NCBI GenBank assembly: GCA_039621445.1 | Contig: CP154955.1 | Span: 12,838,960 to 12,902,959 of the forward strand | Reading direction: 5' to 3' | Source: Euglena gracilis | Lineage: Eukaryota > Euglenida > Euglenophyceae > Euglenales | Length of the DNA: 64,000 bases | Part shown: positions 9,885 to 19,654 of the stretch, piece after piece | Layout: each line of letters begins with the position of its first letter | Numbering within the stretch: position 1 is the stretch's first letter | The notes under the pieces: generated by a model | Told to the model about the DNA's origin: nothing | Databases searched by the model: none | Seen by the model: the letters and a program-made list of their open reading frames with translations, nothing else | Position numbers and translations under genes: made by a program

Positions 9885-10075
9885 CCCGGGCGATCTGGCC
9901 TGGGGGGTTGGGGGGGTAGTGGGCCGACCCTAGGGTCGGCCCAATACGACCCTAGGGTCGCTAAAGTCGCTAAGGTCGCTAGGGTCGCAGTGGGCCGACC
10001 CCAGGGTCGCCCATCCTAGGGTCGTGGGCCGACCCTTGGGTCGACCCTAGGGTCGGCCCACCCCACGACCTCGCC
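9885..10075. repeat. GACCCTAGGGTC palindrome array, first block
   Basis: CCGACCCTAGGGTCGGCCCA and shorter variants (GGTCGCTAGGGTCGC) repeat in quick succession. A second block at 12290-12475 reads in the opposite order, so the two blocks bracket 10.1-12.3 kb as an inverted pair. Confidence 0.85.
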
Positions 10076-10188
10076 CCCTCTATCAAAAAAATTTCGAATT
10101 TTTTTTTGATGTTTTAGGCCTTCAAACACAAAGAAAACAAAACTAAGAAAAATTAATATTGAAACCGTGTATTGGGGCTCTGGCTTCA

Positions 10189-10268
10189 CGCCCGAACCGG
10201 CGTTCTGGACGCCGGTTCGGCGCAGAAATTTCTGCGCCGAAACGGTGTCCAGAACGCCGGTTCGGGCG
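10189..10268. repeat. Cruciform-forming palindrome, arms of about 40 nt
   Basis: Centre at 10228/10229 (GCGCAGAAATTTCTGCGC). Each arm contains GAACCGGCGTTCTGG or its complement; I count two mismatches over the paired arms. It uses the same GAACGCCGGTTCGGGCG word as 11565-11730. Confidence 0.9.
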
Positions 10269-10544
10269 GGAAAACGTGGGGACCGAAAATGAAAAGTGCC
10301 AAAAAGTGTCCAAAATGGTTTGTAGACATGAGGCAATCATATCTGAGCACTTTTTGGGGGGTATTTGGCCAGAAATTGGGGTATTTTGTGCAACAATTTC
10401 CATTTGGCCAAATCTGGGGATTTTCTGAAATAGAATACCATGCAGCAGGGCTGAAATCTAAGGCCATCTAAAACCCTTGAGAAGGGTTATCGATCAAGGG
10501 GCAACATGGCAGGTGAACAGTGGATTTTGGAATTTGCGAAAAGG

Positions 10545-11425
10545 GCCAAAAATCGTAATTCTGAAAAAACGCAAGGGGTCCAGCTAAAATTTCCTAACCA
10601 TAATTCTGAAAAACCTAGGGGAGGGTCCAACCAATTTTGAAAACACCCAGGGGGGCCAAAATTTCCCAATTGTAATTAACATTTCCGAACAATTTTGAAA
10701 AATTCCCGGGGGGGTCCATAGTTACTCACCCGGCCAGGGGGAGCAACAAAAGAGGACTGGTGTAAGGGGTCCCTGGCCACTCACCACGCAGCAAACTGGG
10801 CCAGAAGCGAAGTTAGCGCCGGCCATAAACAGACAAGAAGCCTAAGTGCAACTAAGGGGGGGGGGGTCCAGCCAAAATTTCCCAACCGTACTTCTGAAAA
10901 ACCCTAGGGGGGGCTCCAGCCAATTTTTTTCTTCAACCGTGTTTGTGAAAAAACCCAGGGGGGTCGGCACACCCCTCCCCCCCCCCCCTCACCGACCCCC
11001 TCGCCACGCCATTTTACCCCCCCCTCCCCCCCCTTTTCAGACCCCCTCGCCACGCCATGTCAGCCGCGCCAAAGAAATTTTTCTTGGGAAACCCCCGCGC
11101 ACCCCCCCCCCCCCCCCCATCCGGGACCCCCTCGCCACGCCAAAAAACGCCAAAAACCCCCCCTCCCCCCCCCCCTAGCCGGACCCCTCGCCACGGCGTG
11201 CCGACCCCCCCCAGCCAAAATTTCTGAAAAACGGGGGGATCAAATCCCAACCATAATTCTGGAGAAAAAAAAACCAGCGGGGTCCAACCGAAAATTCGGC
11301 ATTGCAAATCTGAAAAAATCTGGGGGGGGTCCAGCCAAAATTTCCCAACCGTGATTCTGAAAAAACCTAGGGGTGGTCCAACCAAAAAAAATTTCCAAAT
11401 CGTAATTCTGAAAAAAAAACCCTTT
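10545..11425. repeat. Tandem repeats of about 43 bp with a GGGGTCCAGCC start
   Basis: Unit: GGGGGTCCAGCCAAAATTTC, CCAACCGTAATTCTGAAAAA, then ACC or CCTAGG. Units run at about 10570-10720, 10855-10965 and 11210-11420. Between them, 10970-11210 consists mainly of long C tracts joined by GACCCCCTCGCCACGCCA words. No coding potential. Confidence 0.8.
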
Positions 11426-11564
11426 CGATTGATGGGTAACCTGGCATCAGACGGATGAAAACTTCAATCGGCCGATCGACATGGCCATGAGCCCAAAGGA
11501 TCCCAAAAATGCCCAAAAATGTTCAGAAACTGGGTATTTAGGGCGAAATTGGCCTTTATTCCTT

Positions 11565-11730
11565 GAACGCCGGTTCGGGCGTGAAGCCAGAGCCCCTAAT
11601 ACACGGTTTCAACAACTGTGTCCAGAACGCCGGTTCGGGCGTGAAGCCGTGTTCCAGAACGCCGGTTCGGGCGGCCGCCCGAACCGGCGTTCTGGAACAC
11701 GGCTTCACGCCCGAACTGGCGTTCTGGTTG
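11565..11730. repeat. GAACGCCGGTTCGGGCG repeats ending in a cruciform of about 106 bp
   Basis: Three direct units precede a palindrome centred at 11674/11675 (CGGGCGGCCGCCCG). Arms 11622-11674 and 11675-11727 pair over about 53 nt with a single mismatch noticed. This is the longest near-perfect palindrome I found in the window. Confidence 0.92.
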
Positions 11731-12215
11731 AACAACACAAGGGATTTGTCCCCCAAAACGACTTGGCAACACAAGGGACTTGCCCCCCAAAACGACTTGG
11801 AGACACAAGGGGTTTTATTACTTTGGGGCCCTCAATCGGTTGAACAACACAAGGGACTTGCCCCCCAAAACGACTTGGCAACACAAGGGATTTGCCCCCC
11901 AAAACGACTTGGCAACACAAGGGATTTGCCCCCCAAAACGACTTGGCAACACAAGGGATTTGCCCCCCAAAACGACTTGGAGACACAAGGGATTTTATTA
12001 TTTTGGGGCCCTCGATCGGTTGAACAACAAAAGGGATTTGCCCCCCAAAACGACTTGGACAACACAAGGGATTTGCCCCCAAAACGACTTGGAAACACAA
12101 GGGATTTTATTATTTCGGGCCCTCGAACAGTTAGACAACACAAGGGATTTACCCCACAAAACAATCTGAAAACACAAGGGACTTGCCCCCCAAAACAACC
12201 CAAGTCCAACCTCAA
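11730..12215 (+). repeat. 34-bp minisatellite, block 1
   Basis: Unit AACACAAGGGATTTGCCCCC plus CAAAACGACTTGGC, repeated head to tail about 12 times, with every third to fourth unit replaced by a longer variant containing GGGATTTTATTATTTTGGGG and CCCTCGATCGGTTGAACAAC. There are no unique spacers, so it is not a CRISPR array. Confidence 0.93.
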
Positions 12216-12234
12216 ATCCAACTTCAATTCCTGT

Positions 12235-12480
12235 TCAAATGGGCAAAAAAAATTCTCCACTTTTTTGGGGGGGGGGGGGGGTGGTGGGGGGGGGGCCCGA
12301 CCCTAGGGGGTCGGCCCACGACCCTAGGACGGGCGACCCTAGGGTCAGCCCCCTCACCGTCCGGGGGGGGGGGGGGTCGACCTTAACGACTTTAGCGACC
12401 CTAGCGACCCTAGGGTCGTATTGGGCCGACCCTAGGGTCGGCCCACTACCCCCCCCCCCCAGGCCAGGTCCGGGAGCCGA
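12235..12480. repeat. Second GACCCTAGGGTC block with flanking G tracts
   Basis: Inverted counterpart of 9885-10075. It begins with a long G tract and TGGTGGG and ends with CCGACCCTAGGGTCGGCCCA and a C tract. Confidence 0.8.
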
Positions 12481-12544
12481 AGAAGTTAGATTGAGGTTGA
12501 AGTGAGGTTGAAGTTCGAAAACTTCTCTCCACTTCAATGCAGCC

Positions 12545-12840
12545 CTTCTACGGCCTCCTCCGGGGGGGGGGGGCTGCCGCCCCCCCCCCCCGGACCCCCC
12601 CAAAATTACAAAATCCCCTTGTGTGTGCAAAATAAGGAGGGCCAAATCGCGCTCCCCGATGAACCCCGATATGCGAATGTAGTCGGCCTACAGCCTCCTC
12701 CGGGGGGGGGGTGCCGCCCCCCCCCCACCCGGCCCCCCCCCCGCCCAAAATAACAAAACCCTCTTGTGTGTGCAAAATAAGGAGGGCCAAATTGCGCTCC
12801 CCATGAACCCCGATATACGAACTCAGTCGGCCTACGGCTA
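12545..12840. repeat. G/C-tract hairpin repeats, block B
   Basis: Two units of the AACAAAATCCCC family of about 140 bp each, in the same orientation as 9588-9805, ending in GTCGGCCTACGGC. Confidence 0.85.
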
Positions 12841-13625
12841 GGATTGTACTTGAAATTTTTCCGAAAAATAAAATGGAAAAATAATTTTTATTTTTCCGCG
12901 TGGAAAAATATGGAAATTTATTTTTCTTTCAACTAGACATAATGAGGAAGAAGTTTTTTTTGTCCTCTCCATTCTCTAGCATTTTTTTTCATGGGACGCC
13001 ACAGAAAGCATGCGATATGGACACAGTTTTCGTATCAGATTACTGATGCTAAAATACACCCCAAAATCACTACGTGACACAAGGGATTTGGTGATTTTGG
13101 GGCCCTTGAACAGTTGAGCAACACAAGGGATTTGCCCCCCAAAATGATTTGAGAACACAACGGACTTGCCCCCCAAAACGACTTGGAGACACAAGGGATT
13201 TTGTTAATTTTGGGCCCTCGATCAATTGAACAACACAACGGATTTACCCCCCAAAACGATTTGGAACCACAAGGGATTTGCCCCCCCAAAACAACTTGGA
13301 GACACAAGGGGTTTTATTATTTTGGGGCCCTCGATCGGTTGGACAACACAAGGGATTTGTCCCCCAAAACAACTTGGAAACACAAGGGATTTGCCCCCCA
13401 AAACGACTTGGAGACACAAGGGATTTTATTATTTTGGGCCCTCGATCCTCGTCGCGACCTACGGGGCAAAAAGAGGGCACGGGCAGGGCCTCGGGGGCAG
13501 TTCTCGGGTGCGCTCAACCGTGAGGTCACATTTCCCTTATAGAAAATATTTTTCCAAAAATTTTCCGAATTTTTTCCAAAATTTTTCCGAAAGAAAAATA
13601 TTTTTTATATTTTTCCGAAAAAAAA
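12840..13625. repeat. AT-rich TTTTTCCG repeats flanking minisatellite block 2
   Basis: At 12845-12945 and 13540-13625, TTTTTCCGAAAAA-type words repeat, the two stretches being rough mirror partners. Between them, 13075-13445 is a second block of the 34-bp minisatellite (AACACAAGGGATTTGCCCCC units plus long variants). 12946-13074 shows nothing recognisable. Confidence 0.75.
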
Positions 13626-13629
13626 CAAT

Positions 13630-13820
13630 CCTACCTGCGGCCTCCTCCAGGTGGGGGGGCTGCCCCCCCCCCCCGACCACCACGCGCCCAAAGTAACAAA
13701 ATCCCCTTGTGTGTGCAAAATAAGGAGGCCCAAATCGCGCTCCTGAATGAACCCTGATATGCGCACTTAGTCGGCCTACGGCCTCCTCCGGCGGGCAAAA
13801 TCCCCTTGTGTGTGCAAGGC
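13630..13820. repeat. G/C-tract hairpin repeats, block C
   Basis: One complete and one partial unit (CTACGGCCTCCTCCGG, AAATCCCCTTGTGTGTGCAA). Followed at 13890-14035 by a segment resembling 7190-7275 (ATGAATTTTTTTTTGGAGG and the G-tract words). Confidence 0.75.
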
Positions 13821-15014
13821 AAGGATGGCCGAATCGTGCTCCTTAACTCTTGGACAAGACAAATTTCACAGAACTGGCGCAAAGAGAAGATAGAGCCCAA
13901 AATTTTTTGCAAATGGACCCCCGAATGGGGGTTTCTGAAGGCATTTGGGTGGCTTTTGAGTCATTTTCTTTCATATTTGAATGAATTTTTTTTTGGAGGG
14001 GGGGAAAATTTTTTAGAGGGGGGATGGACTTAAAATTGGTGGTCACTAGCGACTAGTCGCTAGCGACCAGCCTTATCACCAATGGTCGCTAGCGACCACC
14101 AACAGGTCCATCACCAATTTCTCTCTCGGCATGCCCAAGAAAAAAAATTTTTGCGAAAAATTTGCGACTTTTTTGAGGCCCAAAAATGATCAAAAATGAC
14201 CATTTTTGGACCCGAAAATCACCAATTTTATGGCGCGCCCGCCCACGCGATGTGGGCAAGGTTTTCCAAACTGAGTGGTTCAGCTGGGGGCACTTCCAAA
14301 TTTGGGGGGGGGGTGAGGATGTACTTCATCATCATTTATCATCCACAAACAATGATTCCCTCTTTTAGGTTTTTTTTTCATGAGCATTGCGCCAATGACC
14401 ATCTTCTTCTTCCTGTTTCTATTTGTATTCGTGGCTTCATTGAACTCTCCAACAAGCCTCTGTTTTGAGTTTGCTTTTTTTTCACCACGTGATTCACCAC
14501 ATTTTGAGGTTTTTTGTTGAGGTTATGTCTCTGCTCCCACAATGCGGGCGGTGGTTTACAAGGGGGAGCGCATGGTTGCCGACAGCTGGCTGACGGCTGG
14601 CCGGGGGGGCTCCGTGCGGAAAATCGCGGGTGACCAAATTGTGGGTCGGGCCGACCTGGTCGGCCCGACCTGTGTGGGTGGCTTACCGACCTGTGTGGGT
14701 CGGGCCGACCAGGTCGGGCCGACCCACAATATTCCGCACTACCCCCCCCCCCTTTTTGAAAATTTAAGCCCCCCCCCCCTGAAAAAAACTTATGTCCAAA
14801 TCACCCCAAAACCAGTCAAAACCCACTGAAATGGCTCCAGAACCCCCCAATCGGGGGTGAATATGCCAAAACTTGGGGGCAAAATGCCCATTTTTGGCCA
14901 CTTTTGGGAAAGCATAGGGGGTGCTCCCCGGGCAGTCAATTAGGGGGGGGGGTTGAAACATTTTTTCAAAGGGGGGGGGCGTTTGGTCAATTAGGGGGGG
15001 GGTTCAATTAGGGG

Positions 15015-15480
15015 GGGTAACAAAATCCCTTTGCTGCCGGACCGTTTTGTGAGCATGCGCAATCAGACACCCATTGTCGGAGGCCGCCTTCGGCGCCCTT
15101 GGTCGTCTAGCGGGGGGGGGGGGAGGACTGCCGCCCCCCCCCCCCCGCACCCCCCCCCCGCCCCCCAATAACAAAATCCCTTTGCTGCCGGCCCCTTTTG
15201 TGATCATGCGCAACCAGCACCCCATTGTCGGGGGGCCCCTTCGGCCCCCTTGGTCGTCTAGCGGGGGGGGGGGACTGCTGCCCCCCCCCCCGCACCCCCC
15301 CCCGCCGCCCAATAACAAAATCCCTTTGCTGCCGGACCGTTTTGTGAGCATGCGCAATCAGACACCCATTGTCGGAGGGCGCCTTCGGCGCCCTTGGTCG
15401 TCTAGTGGGGGGGGACCGTTTTGTGAGCATCCGCAATCAGACACCGATTGTCGGATGGCGCCTTCGGCGCCCTTTTCGTC
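15015..15480. repeat. Four tandem G/C-hairpin units, ACAAAATCCCTTTGCTGCCG subfamily
   Basis: Units of about 150 bp: AACAAAATCCCTTTGCTGCC, GACCGTTTTGTGAGCATGCG, CACCCATTGTCGG, GCCTTCGGCGCCCTTGGTCG, TCTAGC, G tract, C tract. The third and fourth are shortened. They share the G/C-tract core and the ATAACAAAATCCC word with blocks A-C. Confidence 0.88.
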
Positions 15481-15690
15481 TAACCCGAAGCCTAACCCCA
15501 ACCCTAACCCGAAACCCTAAACCTAACCCTAACCTTGAACGTAACCCGAACCCTAACCCTAAACCAAACCCTAACCTGAAACGTAACCTGAACCCAAACC
15601 CCAACCCTAACCCGAAACCCTGACCCTGACCCTATACCAAACCCTAATCCGAACCCTGACCCAAACCCTAACCCCAACCCTGACCCTGAC
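15481..15690 (+). repeat. Interstitial degenerate telomere-type repeats in FB1
   Basis: Runs of CCCTAA mixed with CCCGAA, CCCAAA, CCTGAC and ACCTGA variants, C-rich strand on top. The period is mostly six. Degeneracy and internal position argue against a true chromosome end. Confidence 0.85.
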
Positions 15691-16319
15691 CCAGTTTGTA
15701 GGTATGTGCAAAGACAATGTTTTCCCCAAAAGTGGCCCAAAATGGGCATTTTCCCCCCAAGTTTTGGCATATTCACCCCCGATTGGGGGGTTTTGGAGCC
15801 ATTTAAGTGGGTTTTGACTGGTTTTGGGGTGATTTGGACATACGTTTTTTTCAGGGGGGGGGCTTAAATTTCAAAAAAGGGGGGGGGTAGTGCGGATAAT
15901 TGCGTTTCCTACCAACCAGGTCGGCCCGACCCACACAGGTCGGGCCGACCTGGTCGGGCCGACCATGGTCGGGCCGACCCGCAATTTGGTCACCCGCGAT
16001 TTTCCGACCGGGCCCGGCCGGGGGCTTCGTGCGGATAATTGGCTATGACGATCCCGGAGGTCGTACCGACCATGGTCGGACCGACCTAGGTCGGGCCAAC
16101 CATTGGCTATGGCTTATCGACCATTGGAGGTCGGGCCGACCTGGTCGGCCCGACCTCCAATCAACCGCATCCCCCCCCCTTTTTGAAATTTAAGCCCCCC
16201 CCCCCCCGAAAACTTGAATCGGTATTCAGTAAAATTTGACTCAAAATGCACGGAAGCACATTGGAATGAGCTTGAAACTGGCAAAAAAACGTCCCATATT
16301 AAAAAAGAGTGCCTAATGA

Positions 16320-16690
16320 ACTTAGTCGGCCTACGGCCTCCTCCGGGGGGGGGGGGGCTGCCGCCCCCCGGACCCCCCCCGCCCAAAATAACAATATCCC
16401 CTTGTGTGTGCAAGGCAACGGTGGCCAAAACGCGCATCCTAACAAAATCCTTTTGTGTGTGCAAGGCAAGGATGGCCAAAACGCGCCCCCCAACAATCTC
16501 CCTTTGTGCTAACTTAGTCGGCCTGCGGCCTCTTCCGGGAGACCCCCCCGCCCAAAATAACAACATCCCCTTGTGTGCGCAAGGCAAGGGTGGACAAAAT
16601 GCGCACCGTAACAAAATCCTTTTGTGTGTGCAAGGCAAGGATGGTCAAAACGCGCCGCCCAACAAACTCCCTTTGTGCTAACTTAGTCGT
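16320..16690. repeat. G/C-tract hairpin repeats, block D (inside FB2)
   Basis: Two units with GTCGGCCTACGGCCTCCTCC, ATCCCCTTGTGTGTGCAAGG and additional AACAAAATCCTTTTGTGTGT half-units, closer to blocks A-C than to the FB1 subfamily. Confidence 0.85.
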
Positions 16691-16948
16691 GTACCCTAAC
16701 AAAATCGTTGTGTGTGCATTAACCCTAACCATATCCCTAAGTATCCCTAACCCTAACCATAACCGTAACACTAACCGTATCCCTAACCCTAACCTTATCC
16801 GTAACCCTGACCCAAACCCCAACCCTAACCGTATCCCTGGCCCGAACTCTAACCCGAACTCTAACCCTAACCCTAGCCCTAGCCGTCTCCCTAACCCTGA
16901 CCCTAACTGTATCCCTCCCCCTAACCCTAACCGTATCCCTAACCCTAA
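16690..16948 (+). repeat. Interstitial degenerate telomere-type repeats in FB2, left part
   Basis: CCCTAA repeats with frequent CCGTAT, CCCTGA and CCCTAG variants. Same strand orientation as in FB1. The array resumes at 17121-17190 after an inserted palindrome. Confidence 0.85.
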
Positions 16949-17120
16949 CTACCCCCCCCCCCATATTGTCCCCCCCCATATTGTCCCTCGGCCCCGGCCG
17001 ACGGGGGTTTTTTTTTTGGCTCGGCCAATGAAATTCCTTTGGTACCCCCATATTGTCCCCCCCCATATTGTCCGGTCGGGCCTCCCGGGGGGAGGTCGGT
17101 GGGACAATAAGGGGGGGGGT
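16949..17120. mobile_element. G-tract palindrome with word CATATTGTCC, nested in telomere-like repeats
   Basis: Opens with a C tract and two CATATTGTCC words, carries two more at about 17050-17080, and closes with GGGACAATA and a G tract. Telomere-like repeats flank both sides directly (CCTAACTACCC on the left, GGGTAACCCTAACC on the right), so it looks like an insertion into the array. Confidence 0.75.
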
Positions 17121-17190
17121 AACCCTAACCCTATCCCTAACTCTAACCCTAACCGAAACCCTAACCGTATCCCTAACCCTAACTCTAATC
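17121..17190 (+). repeat. Telomere-like repeats in FB2, right part
   Basis: TAACCCTAACCCTATCCCTA and variants, continuing the array interrupted by the palindrome. Confidence 0.8.
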
Positions 17191-17412
17191 GAATTTTTTT
17201 AAAAATGGGACGTTTTTTGCCAGTTTGAAGGTCATTCCAATGTGTTTTTATGCATTTTCAGCCAAATTAAGGGAATCAAATTTTGAGGGGGGGGGCTTAA
17301 ATTTCAAAAAGGGGGGGGGGTAATGCGATTGATTGGAGGTCGGGCCGACCATAGGTCGGGCCGACCTCCGGGATCGTCATAGCCAATTATCCGCCCGGGG
17401 CCCTGGCCGGGT

Positions 17413-17658
17413 GAAGTTGTCAAGCCAACGGTCTGACGCATGCACAAGGGCAAAGTGGACCCGAAGGACGGCGACTTGGTGACGAGATTTTATTTGCAGA
17501 ATTTAAAAAAAAAATGAAAAAATGCCATTGAATTCAAATTTTGAAAGAAACTTCAGAGGTTCAGCACATTGGCGAGGACCCCAAGGGAACTACCAATTTT
17601 GCCATGCCAAGGGAGTCGGACCCGCCGCAGCGGAGATTTGCATTAGTGTCCTCCAGGC
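17413..17658. other. Unique left flank of the large duplication
   Basis: No gene recognised. 17553-17658 is a third copy of dispersed repeat R1 (GAGGTTCAGCACATTGGCGA, CAATTTTGCCATGCC). The large duplicated segment begins at 17659 (AATGAAGGTTAACTG). Confidence 0.5.
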
Positions 17659-17999
17659 AATGAAGGTTAACTGCACTCATCTTGGGGATCAAAAGAGAAG
17701 GCCCCATGAGAAAACGGGTCCAATGGATGGGTCTCACCGTCAATTAGGGGTTTCTGAGAATGGAGAATGAGGGGGAAATGATGACATTTGCCTCCAAATG
17801 TTTAGATATATATAAGTGTTTTCCAGGTGGGTGGTTTGGAAAGTTGTTGTCACAGAGAGGTGACCAAAATGGCCAATTCTTAATTTTACCTCAAAAATTG
17901 CCTTAGTTTTCCTTTGTTGCATCGCTTTCCTTTGGATTTTGACATAGACGTGACATAAGGGTGTTCCCCCCATGCCCCCCCCTGCGTCCCCCCCGCGTC

Positions 18000-18175
18000 C
18001 CAGATTTTGGCCGGGCACATTTTTGGGTCGACCAAAGGAAAGGTACAACAAATTTGGGTGGCGCCAAAGAAAACTCGTGGGGTAGTTGGGCCACAGTTCC
18101 CCCCACGTTCCCCCCTGTGACCCCCCCCCCCCCCCGTGACCCGCCCGTGACCCGAACCAACCCCAGAGCCATGGG
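18000..18175 (+). repeat. Dispersed repeat R2, copy 2, and following C-tract words
   Basis: GGCCGGGCACATTTTTGGGT, CGACCAAAGGAAAGG and TTGGGCCACAGTTCCCC as at 8525, ending in GTGACC words between C tracts. 18176-19650 has no recognisable gene; 18540-18720 carries GGTCG/GCGACCC words between G or C tracts. Confidence 0.75.
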
Positions 18176-19654
18176 GGTGGGTTTTGGTTGGGATGATTTG
18201 ACAAAAGTATACTGGGGGGCTTAAAAAGTCAGCGAATATGACCGGTTAGTGCATTTGAGTGGGCAGTTGGCCGACTAGTTGGCTGACTGCCCACTGCCCC
18301 CCGTCTCGCCTAGTCGGCCGATCACCCCCCCCCCCCAGTCTACCAGGACAAAGCCGGTGAGGGATTTTCCTGATATGGACTCATTGGAACCTGCAATTGA
18401 TATTTTTGATGCTCCAAAAATAGATCCAATTAAGAATTTATCACACATTTTTTGGCAATTCTGATTCCTAATTTGGGTGCCAATTCCTAATTAGGTGCCA
18501 TTTTTGCTCCTACTGGGATCTGAAAACCCTCCATGTGCGGGTCGGGGGGGGGGTCGGGGGGGGGTCGCGGGCGGGGACACCCCCGTTACCCAAAAGTTCT
18601 TAAGATAGGTTAAATGTGACGTTGTGTGTGAGGTCTGGTCGCCTGTGACCCGTCAAAACTGCCACGTTCCCCCGTGACCCCCCCTGCGACCCCCCCTCCG
18701 CGACCCACCCCCGCGACCTGTACACCCCCATCGCAAAGATGAATTATTCTCAGAAGGACCAGAGTTTTAAGTCACCAGGATCTTTACACCTTCGGCCATG
18801 CTTCAGATTGCAAACACACCAACACCTCCGACTTTTGGCCCACAAGCCTTTTACACGTGACACATTGCCGCATGGTGATGGTGTTGTAAAACAAGCATTG
18901 TTGGACTTTGTTTCACACCTGCGACTAGCATGACATCGTTCTAAATTACACATCGTTTTCACCCCATCACACCCTGCTGCCACATGCAATTTTGTTCCGA
19001 AATAAATCAATCTTCCAAAATCAATCAATCCGAAAAAATCAATTTTTGAGGGAAAAATTCAGTTTCAGCACAAAAAAAACCATCCGTTGTTTCAAAAGAG
19101 CCTCGCTGTGACATCAGTCGAAGTTGATTTTTCCCCCAGTGTCCGACCCCCCAAAGTGGCCATTGGGGGTCTTTGGGATCTATCCAGGGGGGATGTTTCA
19201 GTTTTTCACTGGTAATCTCTTTATTTCGCATTTGTTGTGTTTTGAAAAGATAATGAATTTTTAAGCTACCAAGGTAAAGGCTTGGGTTTGCTATGTTGGT
19301 TTCAAGTTGCAGCATTCGCGATCCTGGGGGCATTTCTTTTGCCTCTCTGGGATTCATTTCATATTATTTTTGTTTCAGTCTGGCCACATATTTCCGTTTC
19401 TCAGGTGTGCTTGCTTGCCTCCCTCACAAAATATTTCTCAACCTTTCTCATACGCTTCTTTTCCAGAAGGGGGAGGGGTGATGGCTGGCTGTACCCCCAG
19501 GATTTTTTTTTTGCTTTTGGAAGTGCAAAAAAATGGGCCAAAATGGGTTGTTCACTTGGCCGGTGGAGGGATCACGGCCTTCCACAATGACCTGTCGTCG
19601 AAGGGAAAGTGGTTCAATGAAGTATGACTTTTTGGGTTGTGGACTTTTTTCACT

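Larger units (their letters stand above)
14596..16024. mobile_element. Foldback element FB1 carrying hairpin repeats and telomere-like repeats
   Basis: Left arm about 14596-14913 and right arm about 15724-16024 are reverse complements with small differences. From the outside in they carry CGGAAAATCGCGGGTGACCA, GGTCGGGCCGACC palindromes, a C tract/TTTTTGAAATTTAAG/C tract motif, and a unique part including CCCAAAACTTGGGGGCAAAA-like sequence. The interior holds a diverged AACAAAATCCC hairpin subfamily (15015-15480) and degenerate CCCTAA repeats (15481-15690). No ORF for a transposase is visible, so it would be non-autonomous. Confidence 0.8.
16015..17412. mobile_element. Foldback element FB2, same architecture as FB1
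   Basis: Left arm about 16015-16310 and right arm about 17195-17412 are inverted copies (GCGGATAATTGGCTATGACG; GGTCGGGCCGACC palindromes; C tract/TTTTTGAAATTTAAG/C tract; AAACGTCCCAT near the inner edge). The interior runs hairpin repeats (16320-16690), telomere-like repeats (16690-16948), a G-tract palindrome (16949-17120), telomere-like repeats again (17121-17190). It abuts or shares its outer GGCCCGGCCGGG sequence with FB1. Confidence 0.8.

Noticed and set aside
11730-13445. Regular 34-bp repeats suggesting a CRISPR array
   Set aside because: Head-to-tail without unique spacers, in a eukaryotic context, without cas genes: a minisatellite.
15481-17190. Chromosome end or subtelomere
   Set aside because: Repeats are degenerate, internal, confined to foldback elements and flanked by tens of kilobases on both sides.
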